Below, piece after piece: positions 61,479 through 64,000 of a stretch of 64,000 nucleotides of DNA. How positions within the stretch are numbered: position 1 is the stretch's first letter; each line of letters starts with the position of its first letter. The DNA comes from JBAXEO01 sp964541375 (GTDB lineage Bacteria; Actinomycetota; Coriobacteriia; Anaerosomatales; JAAXUF01), in contig CAZIPT010000001.1 of the NCBI GenBank assembly GCA_964541375.1, positions 27,416 through 91,415 on the forward strand. The letters are read 5' to 3'. A program made the translations under genes and the position numbers. The notes under the pieces were generated by a model. The model worked only from the letters and a program-made list of their open reading frames with translations, searched no databases and was not told the DNA's origin.

Positions 61479-62741
61479 TCAGCGCCCGCAGCACGCCTTG
61501 TACTTGCGTCCGCTGCCGCAAGGACACGGGTCATTGCGCCCTGTTCGTGCGGCCTCCTCGGCGAGCAGCGGCATGATCTGGGCGGCGGGACGCTCCTGCC
61601 GGATAAGCTCCGCCATCGCCCGCATGTAGCGATCCGTGTGGGCGAAGAAGTGCTTGAGCCCCTCGCAGAGCCAGTTGAGCCCGGGCTCCCCATCGGGCGT
61701 CAGCAGGATGCGGTTCTTGGGGCACTCGCCGTTGCACGCGAACAGGTAATCACACTCTCCGCAGTAGTGCGGCAGCGTCTCGCGCTTCGCCTGCCCGAAC
61801 GCCACCTGCTGCTCCGAGCGCACGAGCTCACCGATGGGCGTCTCCATGATGTTGCCGAGCAGGTATGGCGTATCGACGAAGTGGTCGCACGAGTACACAT
61901 CGCCGTTGTGTTCGAGTGCGACGCCCTCCCCGCACGTCGGCCGCAGGATGCACAGCGACGAGTAGCCGCGCAGGTAGGCGGCGAGGACTCCGTCGAAGAA
62001 CTGCACGAACATCTCGCCCACGTCGTGCCGCACCCACTCGTCGAAGATCGCCGAGAGGAACTCCCCGTATGCACGTGGCGAGACAGTGCGGTCGGTCACG
62101 GTGCCGGCGACGCCGTCGGTGGGCGGCGTCGCGACCTCGACAATCGGGATGAACTGCAGATAGCGAGCGCCGAGAATGTCTCGGAAGTAGCGGTACACCT
62201 CGAGCGGATGCGCCTGGTTGGCGGCGTTGATGGTACAGAGCACGTTGAACTCGGCGCCGTGCTTCTGCAGCAGCCGCGCGGCGGCCTCTACGTCGTCGAA
62301 GACGGAGCGTCCCGCACCGTCGTGGCGGTAGGCATCGTGCAGCTCGCGGGGGCCGTCGATGCTGAGGCCAACGAGGATGTTGTTCTCGGCGAGAAAGACC
62401 GCCCACTCGTCGTCGAGCAGGGTTCCGTTGGTCTGGATGGTGCGCTCGACCTGCCAATCGGTAGGCATGGCGTCCCGCTCGACCTCGAGCGCTCGCCGGA
62501 AGAAGTCGAGCCCCATGAGCGTCGGCTCGCCGCCCTGCCAAGCCAGGGTCACGAACGGCACCTTCTGCGCCTCGATGGTCTGACGAATGAAAGCCTCGGC
62601 GACCTCGTCGGTCATGCGCTCGTCGCTGCCCGGGTACAGAGCTGACTTCTCCAGGAAGAAGCAGTAGTCGCATCGCAGGTTGCAGCGCGACCCGGTGGGC
62701 TTGGCCATCACATGGAATGCGGGGGCAGTCGCTTCGCTCAT
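61479..62741 (-). CDS. anaerobic sulfatase-maturating enzyme (radical SAM/SPASM) with SEC-C tail
   Basis: The 420-residue enzyme converts the sulfatase active-site Cys/Ser to formylglycine without oxygen. The radical-SAM motif is CNLRCDYC (C20, C24, C27), followed by LAWQGGEPTLMG and LSIDGPRELHDAYR. The SPASM cysteines appear in TCGEG, SCDH, YCGECDYLFACNGECPKNR and LCEG. After residue 395 there is an extra SEC-C zinc motif (DPCPCGSGRKYKACCGR). It is divergent from a Cys-type sulfatase gene. Start at ATG 62741 after the longer open frame was rejected; the ribosome binding site is weak. Confidence 0.92.
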   Translation of the reverse strand: MSEATAPAFHVMAKPTGSRCNLRCDYCFFLEKSALYPGSDERMTDEVAEAFIRQTIEAQKVPFVTLAWQGGEPTLMGLDFFRRALEVERDAMPTDWQVERTIQTNGTLLDDEWAVFLAENNILVGLSIDGPRELHDAYRHDGAGRSVFDDVEAAARLLQKHGAEFNVLCTINAANQAHPLEVYRYFRDILGARYLQFIPIVEVATPPTDGVAGTVTDRTVSPRAYGEFLSAIFDEWVRHDVGEMFVQFFDGVLAAYLRGYSSLCILRPTCGEGVALEHNGDVYSCDHFVDTPYLLGNIMETPIGELVRSEQQVAFGQAKRETLPHYCGECDYLFACNGECPKNRILLTPDGEPGLNWLCEGLKHFFAHTDRYMRAMAELIRQERPAAQIMPLLAEEAARTGRNDPCPCGSGRKYKACCGR

Positions 62742-62855
62742 GGAGTGATGGTACGCCATAGGCACTGACAGTGAATCCGCAGAATCGCGCGCTCCGTCCC
62801 GCCCGAATGGGCATACACGATGAGCAGAAGGCTGAGCAAGAGAGAGGCGGTCCCC

Positions 62856-64000
62856 ATGCCCAACGGCAAGCCAAACATCCTCGTCCTGTGGGGCGACGAC
62901 ATCGGCACGTGGAACATCAGTCACAACAACCGAGGGATGATGGGCTACACCACGCCGAACATCGATCGGCTGGCCAAGGAGGGTGTCGCGTTCACCGACT
63001 TCTACGGCCAGCAGAGCTGCACCGCCGGACGTGCGGCGTTCATTACCGGCCAGAACCCGATGAGGACCGGAATGACCAAGGTCGGGCTGCCCGGTGCGAA
63101 CTTCGGCCTCCAACCCGAGGACCCGACCATCGCCGAGCTGCTCAAGCCGCTCGGCTATGCAACGGCGCAGTTCGGCAAGAACCACCTCGGCGACCTCGAC
63201 GAGCACCTGCCCACCAACCACGGCTTCGACGAGTTCTTCGGCAACCTGTACCACCTCAATGCCGAGGAGGAGCCGGAGCTCCTGGACTATCCCAAGGACC
63301 CGGCGTTCAAGGAGCGCTTCGGCCCGCGCGGAGTGATCCACAGCTGGGCGCAGCCCGACGGCACGCAGAAGATCGAGGACACCGGCCCGCTCACCAAGAA
63401 GCGCATGGAGACCATCGACGACGAAACGGTCGCTCGCACGCTCGAGTACCTTGAAGAGAAGGCAGCCGGCGACCAGCCGTTCTTCGTGTGGTGGAACGCC
63501 ACCCGCATGCACTTCCGCACGCACGTGAAGGATGAGCTGCGCGGAATCAGCGGCCAGGACGAGTACGGCGACGGCATGGTCGAGCACGACCGGCACGTCG
63601 GCATGATCCTCGACAAGCTCGACGAGCTGGGCCTCGCCGACGACACGATCGTGATGTACTCCACCGACAACGGGCCGCACTACAACTCATGGCCGGATGC
63701 CGCCACCACACCGTTCCGCTCCGAGAAGAACAGCAACTGGGAAGGCGCCTACCGCGTGCCGTGCTTCATGCGCTGGCCCGGTCACTACGAAGCCGGCGTC
63801 ACCCGTAACGGTATCGTCGCGCTTCAGGACATGGCGACGACGTTTCTTGCAGCGGCCGGCGAGCCTGAGATAGCAGCAAAGTGCAGAGTCGGCTACCAGG
63901 CGATGGGCAAGACCTTCAAGGTGGTGCTGGACGGCAAGGACATGAACGCCTACTTCTCCGGTGAGACCGCCGAGAGCCCGCGCGACCGCTTCTTCTACGT
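62856..64000 (+). CDS. Cys-type sulfatase (partial, runs off the window)
   Basis: The first 381 residues of a sulfatase without signal peptide: PNILVLWGDDIG (metal aspartates D14, D15), GQQSCTAGRAAFITGQ with formylglycine residue C55, QFGKNHLGD, MHFRTHV and YSTDNGPHYNSW. CTAGR has Ala where CSPTR has Pro, a form accepted by anaerobic maturases. The gene is divergent from the maturase, 114 bases apart, so the two are probably co-regulated. ATG 62856 follows AGAGAGGCGG. Confidence 0.92.
   Translation, partial: MPNGKPNILVLWGDDIGTWNISHNNRGMMGYTTPNIDRLAKEGVAFTDFYGQQSCTAGRAAFITGQNPMRTGMTKVGLPGANFGLQPEDPTIAELLKPLGYATAQFGKNHLGDLDEHLPTNHGFDEFFGNLYHLNAEEEPELLDYPKDPAFKERFGPRGVIHSWAQPDGTQKIEDTGPLTKKRMETIDDETVARTLEYLEEKAAGDQPFFVWWNATRMHFRTHVKDELRGISGQDEYGDGMVEHDRHVGMILDKLDELGLADDTIVMYSTDNGPHYNSWPDAATTPFRSEKNSNWEGAYRVPCFMRWPGHYEAGVTRNGIVALQDMATTFLAAAGEPEIAAKCRVGYQAMGKTFKVVLDGKDMNAYFSGETAESPRDRFFY

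Noticed and set aside
1..64000. CRISPR arrays, insertion sequences, integrases, restriction or toxin-antitoxin systems
   Set aside because: No regularly spaced repeats, transposase motifs or recognisable nuclease/antitoxin pairs were found on either strand.

Overview
The window is about 65% GC, densely packed and free of insertion sequences, CRISPR arrays and phage blocks. Many genes start with GTG or TTG, most have purine-rich ribosome binding sites, and same-strand genes often overlap by ATGA. The gene set points to a high-GC Gram-positive actinobacterium of anaerobic or facultative habit: an agmatine-deiminase (carbamoyl phosphate to ATP) operon, a DcuA/B-type C4-dicarboxylate carrier, a radical-SAM anaerobic sulfatase maturase with two Cys-type sulfatases, a PASTA protein, a GAP-family (mycobacterial SfLAP-like) protein and a PdaA-type deacetylase. 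A Coriobacteriia-like lineage is my best guess; this is inference from gene content, with no marker gene in the window.

Layout. 0-7 kb: M13 metallopeptidase, a DUF389 membrane protein, a tandem ferritin-like protein and a propeller-phosphoesterase lipoprotein. 7-11 kb: a five-gene minus-strand cluster (small membrane protein, XRE regulator, MDR oxidoreductase, SDR protein, MoaD/ThiS-like protein) behind a good sigma70 promoter with a candidate operator. 11-17 kb: VOC protein, lipoprotein MsrA, a PadR/HAAS membrane-protein operon containing a small gene with an apparent frameshift, and an AarF/UbiB kinase. 17-19 kb: secreted NHL/IPT protein. 19-25.5 kb: carbamate kinase, transcarbamylase, APC antiporter, agmatine deiminase and second APC permease, ending in a 32-bp palindromic terminator. 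25.7-30 kb: two tRNA-Ser genes, each with a TTGCC(C/G)-17-TATACT promoter, flanking two polysaccharide-deacetylase-type proteins. 30-41 kb: K+ channel, membrane proteins, DUF1269 protein, M20 peptidase plus Dcu carrier, SulP transporter, DUF2252 protein and CPA antiporter. 41-47 kb: a DUF1269-arylsulfatase fusion, a lipoprotein, and a double alpha/beta-hydrolase fused to a DUF308/HdeD-like membrane domain. 47-61 kb: an envelope, ion and lipid neighbourhood (lipase, DSP phosphatase, DAG/sphingosine-kinase-like protein, DUF1269, second K+ channel, SHOCT protein, TetR, ClC, SulP, orphan PASTA protein, cardiolipin synthase, GAP protein, AI-2E family, LURP-one). 61-64 kb: sulfatase maturase divergent from a second sulfatase that runs off the window.

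How genes work together. The agmatine operon encodes import of agmatine in exchange for putrescine, deimination, phosphorolysis to carbamoyl phosphate, and ATP formation. The maturase supplies formylglycine to Cys-type sulfatases. Dcu and the M20 peptidase form a small amino-acid/dicarboxylate unit. TetR, ClC, SulP, PASTA and cardiolipin synthase lie in one direction and may form a stress-responsive envelope operon (inference).

No single clear-cut new defence or mobile system is visible. The most unusual items are the domain fusions (DUF1269-sulfatase; hydrolase-hydrolase-DUF308), a transcarbamylase with an altered specificity loop, an over-represented octamer TTCTCGGC, and three unlinked candidate operators next to regulators or small membrane proteins.
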